Source of the DNA: Diprion similis
Lineage: Eukaryota > Arthropoda > Insecta > Hymenoptera > Diprionidae
NCBI RefSeq assembly: GCF_021155765.1
Contig: NC_060111.1
Span: forward strand, 4,977,481 to 5,041,480
Length of the DNA stretch: 64,000 nucleotides
Reading direction: 5' to 3'
Shown: one piece after another, positions 1-13,148 of the stretch
Position numbering within the stretch: position 1 is the stretch's first letter
Layout: every line of letters begins with the position of its first letter
Notes under the pieces: generated by a model
What the model was told of the DNA's origin: nothing
What the model saw: only the letters and a program-made list of their open reading frames with translations
Databases searched by the model: none
Program-made: the position numbers and the translations under genes

Positions 1-1111
1 TTGTATCATCAACGATCTCTGCAAAGGTGAGATTATCTTCAAGCACCAGCGTGAACGTGATAATCGATGATCATTGTAAATCAATAATCCAATTAATGAT
101 TGGTCTGACAATGAGGATCGATAAGTACTCGAGTTATTATAACCGGTTGCTCGATCGATTGTTATAAAAAAAAATATCCATACATACACGTTGCTCATAC
201 GCTATATATGTAGATGCCGCATGCCTTTCCGCATAAGACGATGTAATTTGATCAATTATTGAGAATAAAGAAGTCAACTGGCACGATCGTAACCTACATG
301 TACGTCTACATACCTGCAATTCGGAATGCAACGGTGATATACATACATATATATATATATACTACACATTAATTGAAACAATAATAACAATGGACGGTGC
401 ATTGCCTGCAGTATAAAGGCTGCAACGGCGATTGAAGAAGGGCGGGGGGGGGGGGGGGAAGTTTTGCGGAGAGGTCTGCAATTCAGATAATTTCCCACAA
501 TGGGAATCATCAGAGGGATCTTGAGTTAAGCCTCGGCAAATCATTATTGTCATTACCTGCCTCGCTGTGGATCATTATTATTATTATTATCATCATTATT
601 ATTAGTATTATATCGCATCGGGTTGAAGTGACGTTGGAATCAAGTACCTACTCGTGTATAGGGCATTCCGATGTGATTCAGTATCAGGTTTTATGCGGTC
701 ATTCAATGTCCGAATTTGGTCGAAGAGAAAAAGGAAAAGGAACATTGCAAAAAATGGATGGAAAAAGACCGTCACCGATGGTTGTTTTATCGATAAAATT
801 GAATACACAGGTGAACATCGACATGAAATCTTAAGTATAATGAAATGCTGTCTCTGCTCAGTTTGTGGACAGACGCATTCGGGCAAAAAATCTAATTTTT
901 AATCCTTGCATATTATCAATTTTGAGCATTCTCTCGGAAACGTCGAACCGGGCTGGCATACTTATGGAAACTACGGTCAAGATGTCGTTTCATGCTTGTA
1001 TGGTTGCTTAAAAAAATTATGACGTAGGCGGAAATGAATTGTCAATATTCGGTCTTACTACAAGTTAAACTTCACGGCGATTTGTTCTCCGAAAATTCTT
1101 CTCTTCCTTTT

Positions 1112-1850
1112 TTGATTTTTATGCTTCCAGGGACTTAAACCATTTTGAAATTGATGAAAAAGAATTTGAACTCTCTATATCAACTATAAGATAGTCGGTT
1201 TAATTGTAATCGAAATATCTTATGGAAATATCATGGGAAAAACTTGTTGTGCTGTTTAAAATTTGATAAATCGTTGACAAATGTACCGAAAATAATGGAA
1301 AATAGATATTTTTTGTACAGAATTGAACGCTCTAAAAAATACTTCTTACAAAATTTTGTAATTGAAAGTGTTCATGATATGTTAATTATTGTTCCGTCAA
1401 GTACAGCTTATGGAATGAACAATCGTGTTTCAAAGTATATTTCATATTTTTTGTAGGTTACACAGTTTAAGATAGATTCGTGTAATAACATTATTCTAAA
1501 ACCTGATTACGTAATAAAGCTAAATTAAAAATTATCTTCAAGTAGTATTGATCGATGTAGGTATAAAGAAATTTGAATAAATTTTATTCTCGGTTGATAT
1601 TGTGGCCTGACCATAATTCTTTACAAAAATATTCATTTTTCATTATTATCGGTTTATCTGTCAACGATTTAAAAAATTTCAAAGATAGCAAAAAAAAGTT
1701 TTCCCCATGTTATTTCCATAGGATACGATTCGATCACAAAGCGAACTATTTTAGAGTTGATATAGAGAGCCAAAATTTTCAGGGAATTTGTTCTTTAATC
1801 AATTCGAAAGCCTTCAAGCCCCTAGGAGTATAAAAATGAAAAAACAACCC
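1112..1850. mobile_element. Foldback (long-TIR) element, family A copy 1
   Basis: Two arms of roughly 220-240 bp (about 1112-1327 and 1612-1850) are reverse complements with scattered mismatches. Shared landmarks include CTCTCTATATCAACT, CTTATGGAAATA and AAATCGTTGACA. About 280 bp of unrelated sequence separates them. No transposase frame is present, so this is a non-autonomous element. The terminal ~140 bp matches the copy at 50402-50985. The exact ends are not certain. Confidence 0.7.
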
Positions 1851-1864
1851 TATTAAGGACCACC

Positions 1865-1980
1865 TTAAGGGGAGAATACAGCGAAATTTGATTTTCTTTA
1901 GTTTTTGATCATGTCTTTTTTAGTCGTTTCAAAAATCAAAAACTCGATATTATAAAAATTTCACCGAATTCCCCCCTTAA
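1865..1980. mobile_element. Short foldback adjoining family A copy 1
   Basis: TTAAGGGG at 1865 is mirrored by CCCCCCTTAA at 1971-1980. The arms stay complementary through GCGAAATTT / AAATTTCACC and TTTTTGAT / ATCAAAAA, so most of these 116 bp folds on itself. It begins just after the preceding element. Confidence 0.55.
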
Positions 1981-3336
1981 TCAGGACACAGAGAAAAAAG
2001 GCTCGTGAATTTTTCCTTGCAAGTTTTCTTGCAAGCCTGGCGGAACAGTGACGAAAATCCTTGATGAACACGCAACGCAATATATATGTATACAAGAGAG
2101 TCCGGATTCGAGATGCTCCGAATCTTTCGGTAGCGCATCAAGCAGGCACTCGGGAGCGGACGGTTAATGAAGGTAATTAAGTTTTTTATGCACCTCAGGA
2201 CGCCCTGGCATCGCTTCAATCCCCGACGATCCTCTCTCGCCTCCCTGCGATCCTTCATCCGGCCTGGAATGATCGATGCCTCGCCACTCCCAGCCCGTGA
2301 ATGTGTCAGACGCTATTAAGACAATTCTACCAAACATTCGAGCATGCGACCTGGAACTGAAGAAGAATAGTGAAAAATTATACCTGCACCTGTACATCAC
2401 CTTAGATTTTTTTTTTTTTTTTTTTTTTTTATAACCGAACAATTTCATTTCCCGACGCTATAAAGTGCATCGTTTGATCGCCACTTCTAAACACTTTCGA
2501 CAAACCAATAGCCACGAAATAGGAAATAAAATTCAGAATGATAAGGTTGAAAAAATTTATTTTGATTCAAATTATTACTTTGAGCACGTTTTCGTTGCAG
2601 TTAAATGACATTGAAAAAAAAAAAATAATAATAATAATTTTCTTATTCCGCAATATTTGAACGACAAGTTTTCGCAACTTTGATGCTTCGACTTTTTGGA
2701 AATAAAAGATTTATTTTCTTCCGAAAGTTAAAATTTCTCGCCTACTTGCAAAGGCCTTAATCTGACTTTTATCGTTTTTTGATACAGGCAATTATAAGTA
2801 CTGCTTACCAAACTTTTTTTTTAAATATGTCGACACTAGAAATTTATAAAAAAAAATAAACAATAAATCAAGATTTTCTCGAGTAAAATTATTTCTTAAA
2901 CCTTTATCACGACTATGTTTAATAAAAATTTGTAATTTTATAACCAAAAATTGTTGAAAATATATTTTTCTACTTTATAAACATAAAGTTTAGTTTCGAT
3001 AATTTTTACACTAATCTCAAGCGACCTAAAAATTACTTAAAAAACTTTGATTATTGCTAATTCGTAAAAGATCTGGAAAATTCTATGCAAAATAAAAAAA
3101 AAAATTTACATTCTTCTCCGCCTTTGCCTTACAGAATCGGATCGACGCGAGCGAACTCTCAAATTTTCTAATACACCTAAATTAGATTGCTAAAAATTTT
3201 CCTAAAAAAAAAAAAAAAAAAATATATCGATACAACTCATCGATTCTCAGTTAGAATTTTCGGCGCGTTTTATACTCTCTCTAAGAAGTAAAATAATTCT
3301 CGTATTTCGCATAAGCGAAAAGAACGAATGTATGTG

Positions 3337-3372
<36 letters not shown>

Positions 3373-5770
3373 TGGAGAGCGTAAATGGATTCGAACGCGG
3401 CATTCGGTGCAATCTGCAAGGTTCTGCATCCTGGCTTCATGCCTGGGAGATACAATGGCTCCTAATGACTGCCGCGCCGCCAAAGATGTTTATTTGATTT
3501 TATTCCACTCTTCCCCGCAGCGTGAGTACTTCCTCTCCCTACAGCAATGCGCATTAATTGTCAGCAGGAGCTTAGACACTTGGAAGGATCGCGTCGTCTC
3601 CCCGATCCTCGCCGCCCCGAGACTAATGCATCAGGGATATAAACCAGATACCTACCTACCTACCTATCCACCATATAATACACCACGGGAGTATAAATAT
3701 ATAAGGGATCCTGTAACAACTCTGCGCGATTATTAGCCTGGGGATAATTGAGCGGTTCATCCTTACATTTCAAGGATGCCTTGGAAAATGCGGAGGAATA
3801 CATTATTAGGACGATTATCTTCTCACGCAGCTCGTATTTATGTAACTCTGTAATTATTTCATAATTAGTACGCTGCAGCTGGACATTCCGAGGACATTAT
3901 TGAGGCAATTGCCTCCGATCGTCACAGTTTCAAATACAAACTATTGTGACACGAATGTGAAACTTTTCATTTCAAGGAATCAATTTTTACAAGCATTTTG
4001 TTGGAAATTTTTGTCCTGGAAACGCGATATTTTTTTTTTTTTTCGATTTTTATTTGTTTGTTTGTTTTTTGTTTTTTTGCGAATACCAAAATTAATGAAA
4101 CGATTGTTTCGGTATTGCAGTAAAGAAATTTAATTCAATGAAATATTACAGTCGTTAAAAGTATCGGAATAACGATTTTAATTAAGTCAATTTAATAAAA
4201 TAATACTTCTAATATGTAAATTTTTGAAGCCGATCTGATTGTTTCCGCGATTTTCCAACCCTCTAGGGATATACTAAACGCGTGATTAATAATCATGAAT
4301 AAAGGATTCTCTTGAGAAGTACCAAAATGATAAAAAGAATTCTTGAATGGGGAATGAAATTTGTTAGGTGGAAGATGGTGTTTAAGACGTCGTTATTCAC
4401 TCCCTCGATTTCACCTCGACTCGCCCTCTCGCCCCTCTCTTTTCTTCAGCACCGGATACAAATGAGTTTTGAACAGACGGAGGTCAGGGCGGTGCTTTTG
4501 AAGGTCTTTGACGTTCGGGAGCCGGAGGTCAGCCTTGGCTATTCACAGTAGCACCCCGAAACCACGACCTCCTCTCACTCCGAATTATGGCCCCACACCA
4601 CCTCCGTCCATCTTCGTCCTGGCGAGGATCTAACGGATGAGGATGGACAGAAAGAAGGTGGCGAGGATCTTCGGCTCGCGCGGAAGAGTTAATAGCCGTC
4701 TTAATTACACGAATATTTCTCCGAAGCCGCGTCGATCGAATGATTTTAGGATCCTCGGTGAGGATTTCTTACTTCTTTTTCGTTGATTTTATTCACACCT
4801 CTTTGTCATTCGGAAATGGTGAAATTTGACGAAATGGAAAATCAGGAAGTGAAGAATCTTTCAAATTAATACAAACATCTGATGAAAAAAATATTTTTAT
4901 ACGATCAAATTAAATTTATATTAAATAGTGTCTGAAATTTGATTTTTTTTTTTACATAATTTTGTACAATTTTATGCAAGTTTAAATGAATTTCAATAAT
5001 CTTATCCAACTTTATAAAATTTCATACAATTATACAAATATTTGATAGAAATGTAAGTTTGACACAATTTTCGGTTTAAGCTTCATAAATCTGGATAAAA
5101 TATTATGAAATTTTATATAAATATATATAAAATTGTGAAAAATTACGTAAAATTTTACTGTAACTTTCTCATCAATTATTCTGATCGTATAAATCCATTT
5201 GTTCCCGATTATATTAAGAACGATTACCGATTTGCTACAAAATATTGGAAGAACTTGTCAGACAGGTAATTGTTAAAAGTCTGAATGATTATTTCCGGGG
5301 CAAGTCGTGAACTATAGATGGAAATTTTTGGCTTATATATAAACCTAGCTACGTATATATATAAAAGGTATAATGGGGGAATAGTGGTAAACTGTAACAA
5401 TAGGCCTGACAAAGGCTATTGTGGTTTCATATAATATTGATTAATTACAATCTGGAAGCCACGTATATAATCTACGGGGCGTCGTGCCGCCTGTAGACTC
5501 GCCTCTGACTTGAACCGCGGCGTAATTATCAAAGCGAACTCATTAGCTATCGATATTTTTTTAATTTTCTAAGAAGAAAAACTCGCTCCCGTATATCGAC
5601 ACTTTTACGCCCCATCCGCGGTTAACGACTTTCCCACTCTCGTCTGACTGACGGTGAAAAAAATTTTTATTTGTTATTTAACTTGCTCAGAAATTTTAGT
5701 CGAACGGTTATCAGCATGCGTGTAATAACGATTTGAATATTAATTGGATTTAAATGAAAATTGATACCTC
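1981..5770. other. Non-coding intergenic stretch with a (TGCG) tract
   Basis: I see no convincing gene. 2400-3230 is AT-rich with poly-T and poly-A tracts. 3335-3374 is a (TGCG) microsatellite. 3375-3900 is GC-richer, non-repetitive and open in one frame only by chance. 4320-4760 is another complex block rich in CTCC and GAGG. 4860-5200 is AT-rich with repeated AAATTTTA-like words. Confidence 0.6.
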
Positions 5771-5774
5771 AAGG

Positions 5775-6180
5775 GTTTTCTCGATTGCTAATCACGAATC
5801 CAAGGTCAGATTTGTAGAATTTAAATTTGACGTGTTCAATAAGCTGGAACAAAAAAACTATAAACATTTAGATTTTTATGAAAATTGGTAATCGGCGGTT
5901 TGTTGGGTGGTTAATCACGAATCTGAAGTCAAATTGCGAAACCCAATATGGTAGAAAAAAATTAGTAAACGGAGAATTTTGGAGTCACCAAAAACGAATC
6001 CAAAGTCAGATTTTGAAAATTTGTAATGGTAGATCAATTATAGTAGCTCAAAATAAAAAAAATGTTCACATTTTCGTGTAATGTAGGACCTGAGTGCTTC
6101 TAAATCGTTAATCAAGAATCCGAATTTGCAGTTCGAAATTTGAATTGGATAGTTGAACAGGAAGTTGTGAGCCAGCCTAA
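5775..6180. repeat. Divergent tandem array containing AATCACGAATCC
   Basis: The word AATCACGAATCC(A)AGGTCAGATTT recurs in diverged form near 5789, 5911, 5990 and 6109, giving spacings of about 80-122 bp. It is probably a decayed cousin of the arrays at 7313 and 55240, which share ATTCGTGAT and GACCAAA/ATGG words. Confidence 0.5.
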
Positions 6181-7260
6181 AGCCATTTGTTTTTTTGTTT
6201 TTGTTTTGTCCTTAGTTATACGCAAGCCTCGCTTAACCAGTAAGGTAGATTAAAATTGGTTCAATTTTCAAAAATGTGTCATTTTTTTAGTAGAAATTTG
6301 CATGTCAGTCGGAAAATTTTCAAAGATTTCTGATTTCGAAACTGAAGACTATAAGAATCGATTTACAATTATGACTTGAGAAAGATACATAGACATAAAT
6401 TAGTGGAAAAACTAGAACTCTCATGGAAAAATATTTATTTTAAAACATAACGATTTTTTACTCGTTCCGAAAATACCGAAACATTTTTACTTTCAACAAA
6501 ACCGAATCATTATTTGAACAAAATATGATTTTTCAATAATCGACAAATTTCTATCGATCATTATTTGGCTCAACTAAAATTCAATAATAATAATAAAAAA
6601 TTTATTTCGCCATATCCAAGTATAAAAAGTTGACTTTCAAATTTCAGTTGCTTCGGAAGTTGAAATTTCAGATATTATACGATGTTTCAAAAAGTCTATC
6701 CCAAGATTTGTCGAGTCCTAAGAATTGCCGATTTGACAGAATTTCCACTATTCCTGCTCCCGCAATTTTTCAGTTACAATAAATTGAGCCCCAGTATATC
6801 GCTCGGCGAATGTTTGAATCGAAATTCAATGAACATCAACTAAGCCAGAAATTACAATTCCGCATCAGAGAAAGTACAAAACGTATATCTGTAAATCGTG
6901 CCTATATGTATAGGTATACCCAGTAGTATAGACACGAAGGTTGTAGGCGCGACAGCTTAACGTTAAAACAATGCTAATGCACGGTTAATATACCGTTAAA
7001 GTTAACGTACTGAATGGCAATTCTAAACCCCTTTTAGGGAGTATAATAGAAAAGTTATCGACTCGGGTAGAGGATGGCAGGGTTCAGCACAATGACGACG
7101 ACGGAGTTGTAATTAATAGTCTCCGTCAAGTGGCACTCTATTCGATCCGAGATGGCGTCATCGGGGGTTAAAACGAGAGGAATATTCGGCCGGGAGGAAA
7201 TTCGCTCGACCATAACTGAGAAAATTTATATCTCAATATTATTCGAATTACGTTTATCCG
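6181..7260. other. Non-coding intergenic stretch
   Basis: No gene is seen. The last 300 bp (6940-7260) is more complex, with repeated GTTAA and TTAACG words and a GACGACGACGG stretch. It may be regulatory, but that is only a guess. Confidence 0.5.
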
Positions 7261-7312
7261 GAATATTATTTAACGGCGGGAAAAAATCCAAAAAAATACT
7301 CTACAAAACCAT

Positions 7313-7620
7313 ATTAGATCCACCATGATGAATTTTGAAATTTTGAGTTCATATTCGTGATCAGTGACCTCAAAAACCCTCGAATACCGATTTTCATTCA
7401 GATCGAGTGATTTTTCGGATTTTGGTCCGCCATCTTGATTTTGAAATTTTGAGTTCATATTCGTGATGAGTGACCTCAAAAACCCACGAATACCGAGTTT
7501 CATCCAGATCAAGTGATTTTTCGGATTTTGGTCCGCCCGCGCCATCTTAATTTCGAAATTTCGAGTTCATATTCGTAATCAGCGACCTGAAAAACCGCTG
7601 AGTTCAGATTTTTGATAGAT
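7313..7620. repeat. Three-copy tandem repeat, period 106-112 bp
   Basis: GAAATTTTGAGTTCATATTCGT begins at 7337 and 7443, and recurs with changes at 7555. Each unit continues with GTGACCTCAAAAACCC..CGAATACCGA and TTTTCGGATTTTGGTCCGCC. The apparent minus-strand protein here is only the repeat read in frame. Confidence 0.9.
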
Positions 7621-9040
7621 TCAAATCTGGAGAATTCTAGAAGAAAATCTGTAGAATTGATACAAAGAATAAGAAAAATATCACCAGTCGTTGGATATAA
7701 GGTAAAAAAAAAAAAAAATATTTCGTCAATTCGTGTATTCATAATCAAATACTGAGTATCAGCGAGCTGTTATACGATATGGAGGAAGTGAAGGGCGGGT
7801 CAAAAGTGGTCGGCGATTGATGTAAGGTAGATTTCACTCGACCCGCGCTCTGGGGAACGGTAATTAATTAAGTTTGACTTAACACCCGAATTGCCAAGGT
7901 TTAAGTTAATTAATTGTAACTTGGCCCTTTCCGAAGGCAAAATGGAGTTTGCGAAAATTTGTCACCTTTTAAAACTGATCGATCCTTGCCTTTCGATGCA
8001 CCCTGAAAAGGCTCCTCCCCCTCCTCCCCCTCCCGCCCCCCTTCGTTCGCCTTTTGCCTCACCACCCCGCGTTCTCAATGGGGAAAATAATTAATTATCG
8101 ACCTTTACGGAAGATTTGCCTTCTTTTTTAACTTCCCGTTTCTCTGTTTTCAGAGCAAAAAAGAATTGACGTTATTGTAGTCACCCAGAGAATGAAAAGT
8201 TGAGTTTTTACGAGATTTCTCTCGAACTTAGGTATATGTGATAGAGTTTTTTGTCCGACGATATCTCGACAACGAGTGACCGGATTTCAACGATTTTGGC
8301 CTCAGTCGACGTGGCTTTTCCAAATTTAGAACTGATTGTGTTTTGGCTTTGATCGGTTCGGTAGTTTTTCAACTATTTAAATAACAAAGAATTTTATGAC
8401 GGTGTAAAAATGATATTCAAACAATGACTTTTAGTATAAAATGAAAATCAATGAAAGTGAAAACTCTGCGAGATGAGAAAAATTTGAGAACACTTCGAGG
8501 CACCGTATATTGAAAAGGAATACACCATTTATGCGTGCATGAATGAATCGGCGATGAAATAACGAATGAAATACGCGGTTTCGTTGATATAAAATTATAC
8601 CTGCAGCCGTGGAATTAGCGTGAGAATATCCGTGTAGGTATACATATAGTTACGAAGCAGAGTATTAACGTCGGTTAACTCGCCCCATTACTTCCGGTCT
8701 CTTCGCGCAAATTAGTCAGCGATCATTCACTCGCCAATTTTCCAATACAGCCGCGTTAATTGTAAATCACATACGCACGTTACACCGCCGATCAGCTCAC
8801 TTCATTCAATTCCATTCGAGACCTCGAATTACCGGTTTTACACGCATCAAGAATCGATCTCGAAATTTTTATGCGATTCTCGTCAAACATGAATTGAACG
8901 TTATTAGGTATGCGTTTACAATTTATCGTTTGCAATAGATAATAATTTACGGATGTTAAAATAATTCATTTTCATTTTATTGTCAAGTAATATTTTTTCT
9001 TCGACGATTGAATTTTAACACGACTGAATCTTTTTTTTTT
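7621..9040. other. Non-coding stretch with a probable repeat fragment at 8230-8420
   Basis: No gene is seen. Around 8260-8370 the text GACGATATCTCGACAACGAG followed by TTTCAACGATTTTGGCCTCA looks like a dispersed insect repeat, judged by style only. 8000-8060 is a C-rich low-complexity block. The rest is unremarkable. Confidence 0.45.
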
Positions 9041-9049
9041 TTTTTTATT

Positions 9050-9567
9050 CTCGTGTGACAAAATGTTAGTTTTTGATGTTTTAAGAGCCCACTCCAAAGG
9101 ACAGTTGAAAAAAAAAAATTTAAAAGGTCGCTCCACATTTTTTAAAACGTAAGAAATCCTCAAAATTCGATTTTTTTTTCTCCTTACGGTATAATTTTAC
9201 AGACAAAAAAAAAAAAAAATTAGTTTCCGAAAGTTTCAGTAAAAAATTTGAATTTTGAAAGGTCGCTCTTAATTTTTTTTCAATTTTTTTGGTGCATTTC
9301 TTTAGATCTTTTCGAGCGACCTTTTAATATTCATATTAAAATTTCACACATTTTTTTTCTTCAATTTAGTAAGAAAGAATCGATAACAATACACCACGAC
9401 ATGAATTAAAAACCAAACAAAATACTGAGAATATAATTTTTTTGATTTAATTTTTTGACAATTTTTGACATTTTAAAAAATTTGGAGCGACCTCTCAAAA
9501 TTTTTTTTTGAGCTGTCCTTTGGAGTGGGCTCTTAAAACATCAAAAACTAACATTTTGTCACACGAG
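9050..9567. mobile_element. Inverted-repeat element (MITE-like), about 0.52 kb
   Basis: CTCGTGTGACAAAATGTTAG at 9050 is mirrored by GTCACACGAG ending at 9567. The arms (9050-9142 and 9476-9567) stay complementary through AAGAGCCCACTCCAAAGGAC and GGTCGCTCC, with most mismatches in A/T runs. A second inner pair, AAAGGTCGCTC (9257) and GAGCGACCTTT (9313), nests inside. Poly-T and poly-A tracts flank the two ends. No transposase is encoded. Confidence 0.85.
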
Positions 9568-9599
9568 ACTCAAAAAAAAAAAAAATAGTCAGTTTTTTT

Positions 9600-12500
9600 G
9601 CGCCACCCTAATATACATATATATATATATATATATACACAAACATATATATGTCGTGTATAAACGAAGAGAATGGAAATAAATGGAGTGTATAAGAATA
9701 ATATAATGTGTGTGGCGAAGGAGAGAGAGAGAGAAGAGCTGAACCGAGCCTTTGTTCGGACGGCGTTGCCTGAGCTTTTGTTTCAGTTGTATGTTGCGAG
9801 GCTGTATAAGAGTCGAGAGGCAAGCCAATAAAAGGAAAAACCGTGGCTTTACAATGCCTCGAGATTTGCATAATTTCACGTAATCTCCCGCGATTTTCGT
9901 TCTTGTTTTAACGCACGGAATTTATGGCGAAACTGGTTTCCTAACCGAGTAAAGAAGAAAATTTTCAAATTTAAAGGGTGACGGGCGAGAGAAGCAGCCG
10001 TAAATTCTTTTCCTTTTTTCTCACCCCTTCCGCGAACGAATTAATCCACGAACACGCCCAGATATCTTCCGCTGTCATGGCCGCTCGACCTTCTCCAGGG
10101 CGTAATTAACCCGGTCAAAAGCTTCGCTAGAGGGTTGCGTAACCGTGAAATTAAAACTGGGAGAAATTCGATGGGAGAATATATCGGCAGAATTTTTTTC
10201 GCGCGAAAAGCCCTCGTTTTACCTTTTGATAAAGAAAAAAAAATTACACTGACTGTGTAAGTAAAAGTGAAGATTTATAGTGTGGCTAAGCTCAGAGATT
10301 TTTGCATTCGCTTATTATATTAAAAATATTGTTTTCATCGGATTGAAATAAGCAAGTTAATATTCTCGTCTCTTGTATTAAGGAAGCAAATCACGTTATA
10401 TAAAGTTAGACGAAAAAATGATTTACTTATTTAACAATTTCAATTTCATCACAATTGTCAGATACGAAATGAATTTGAACGAAGAATTTTTCGGATAAAG
10501 ACATTTTTTATTCTAACTGTCTACAATTATAAATGTTAAAGTAAGGAAACGGAATGATGGTGTTTTTTTTTTTTTTTTTTTTTCATTTAATAAAATTGAA
10601 TAGGAAAAAATTTTACACAGTTTCCAATATTTTTAAACACTATATAAACTTCTTTGGCAAAATTCAAGTTAAGAACGATTCTCGACTCCGAACTTGAGTG
10701 AAAAAAAAAAGAGAGAAAAAATTCCAAGAAAGAAGAAATTCAAAATTCCAGTCTTATTTTCTATATTCCCTGACTTTTCCGTGACTTTTCCCAGCTGAAA
10801 GAAATTCCTCGAGTTTTCCGGGTTTTCCCTGTTATAATAAACTATTAAAAACTCTATTATTATACGAAGAAGATTCGCAGACCCGGTGATAATAGCCGAA
10901 TAATAGATTAATAGAGTGGCAAGAAGTACTTAATAATAATTGAACAAAGTAGCGAAATGCCGGTTTTACACCGCGGCTGAAATGTTAGAGGTTTGATTAA
11001 TGACGTCAGCGCTCATTGGTCACGCTACTAATAAAGGAGCTGACCAACACACGTGAAAGTCTAAGCTGCACGCGTGAACGGCGTGAACGCGCCCGGTTAT
11101 AACGAGGGAATGGCGTGCCTCCTTCGTAATTGAGGTAGGCAGCAGCCACAATCCAATCGTTTTTAATCATCGAATTCACATCTCGACGCATGGCAAAGTT
11201 GCCTGCAAGCTCTCCGCGCGCACGACTTTTAAAACAACGTGTTCGGCCCGCTTTTCACTCCAGATTCATATCTCATGCCTCTCTTACGCCGTTTTAGCTA
11301 TCCCTTAATATTTCCCCCCCCCCGTCTAAGGTGTGCCTATAATAAGGGTTTAAACTATTTCACCAAGGTTTAAACGCGATTTAGTTGTATACTCCTCGTG
11401 TTTGAAGAAGGTACGTTACGTGTATAATTGCAACAATATTTCAACGTTTGCAGGAATAAAGGAAAATATTAAAGCGAAGAATTTGAATTGAAAAAATTAG
11501 AATAATACGTAATTATTGGCAATTTATACACGGCTGATTCGAATTAATTACGCAATACGTCGATGATGAAAAATTATTGTGTATCGGATTTATTCAATTT
11601 GACAGAACTTGATATTAAAATTCAAAACCTTTTTCACTTCCCAGATTCAAAATAATTTTTCTTATTTTCCTGCGATATTTCGCCCTCTTGGAACTTTGCA
11701 ATTTCCGAATTTTAAGTAGTTTCGAGCCATTCGAAACTTTGATATATATATATTGTGAAGAAAGTTTGACTTTTTTACGTGGACTTTCGCGAATAAAAAA
11801 TTGGGAATCTGGGACTTTCGCGAGTCTGCAAAATCGGAATTTCGACCCCATTCCATCCCGAAATTTTTAAAGGATAAATATTTTTCGAGATAAATTGATA
11901 TACGCGCGCAATAATTCGAGTATGATAAATGGCGAACGATGGAAGTGGCGACGATCAGTAGTATTCCATGTTTCGATTGACCATCTGTCGACATGTGCGA
12001 TCGCGTGCTCGATTCAAAGGAGTTGCGCTTCGTCGAGTCACGAAACTGAACTTTTATGAAGACGAGGCCCCGAGGGCCTGAAGCGGGCCCCAAAGGGCCT
12101 GATCTCAATGCTTTGCACACTGCAGCGGTCCGACTGAAACGATTGTATAGACTCGGGATGTTATCGACCGAACAAATATCAGCAGAATTACCGAAATATC
12201 AAATCCAAAGAACGAAAATATTGGAAATATGTGGAATAAAAATTGCATGTAGGTTTATTAAAGAAAATACCAAAATTTAAAAATAATCATGAAGTTGAAA
12301 ATTTGAGTCTCAGACGGTGTAAGTCTTTTGAAGACTCGAATAGTTTTTTTTTTTTTTTTTTTGAATAATGGAATCTATAAAATCATTTGAAAAATCGATG
12401 CTCATTCTTAATTTTTCATTTTTCAAGTCGTTTCATATTTATTACAGAATCGTATAGAGATTTGATTAATAAATATTCGCAACTTTTGATTATTAGAAAA

Positions 12501-13089
12501 ATTGTACCGAGAATTAATCAGATTTGACTGGAATGTTCAACAGGATGTGAAAATTACTTCAGATTTAAAATTCAATCATCTGTTACTTTTCTGTTTTTCC
12601 ATACTCGATGTAATGATAGTAAAAATCGAATTCAGAGTCTAAATAATAATAAACAGCTGGAAGAAATCATTTTTCCTGTCTCCAATAAAAATCGAAATAA
12701 ATACGTGATTCATTGTGCAATGAAAAAACTAACGTTTATTTTCCGGAGAAGAGAACTCGAAGAAGAAAATAAATAAAAAAAAAAAAAAAACAACAACAAC
12801 AGTTTTCTTCTTACGCAAGAAAAAAAAAAAAAAACAGCCAACATCACGCGCACAGAAATTAACTTTCTTTCGAATCACGTTAAAGTCACGAATAAAAAAA
12901 AGTCAGAGAAAACAAACGACGCGAATTTTTTTGCATGAAAAAGAAAAAAAAATCATCCCTTCTCAGAGGTAATGAAAAAAAAAAAAAAAAATATGAGTAG
13001 ATTTATAACGAAGTAGGTAAAAGTGGATCTGTGATTGCAATTTAAGCGTCGTACTGAGGAGAATTTCAACGATGGCGTAATAATAATTC

Positions 13090-13148
<59 letters not shown>

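Noticed and set aside
1..40. Possible 3' end of an exon at the left edge (frame ...IINDLCK before GTGAGA).
   Set aside because: Only about 26 bases are visible. A donor-like GTGAG with a short open frame is expected by chance.
3332..3736. 134-codon plus-strand frame.
   Set aside because: It begins inside the (TGCG) microsatellite and has no domain, signal or splice context.
7270..7748. Minus-strand frames of 79-91 codons.
   Set aside because: They are the 106-112-bp tandem repeat read in frame, plus flanking sequence.
12056..12110. GC palindromes GGCCCCGAGGGCC and GGGCCCCAAAGGGCC, considered as part of an RNA gene.
   Set aside because: No tRNA-like cloverleaf or A/B boxes, and no longer stem.
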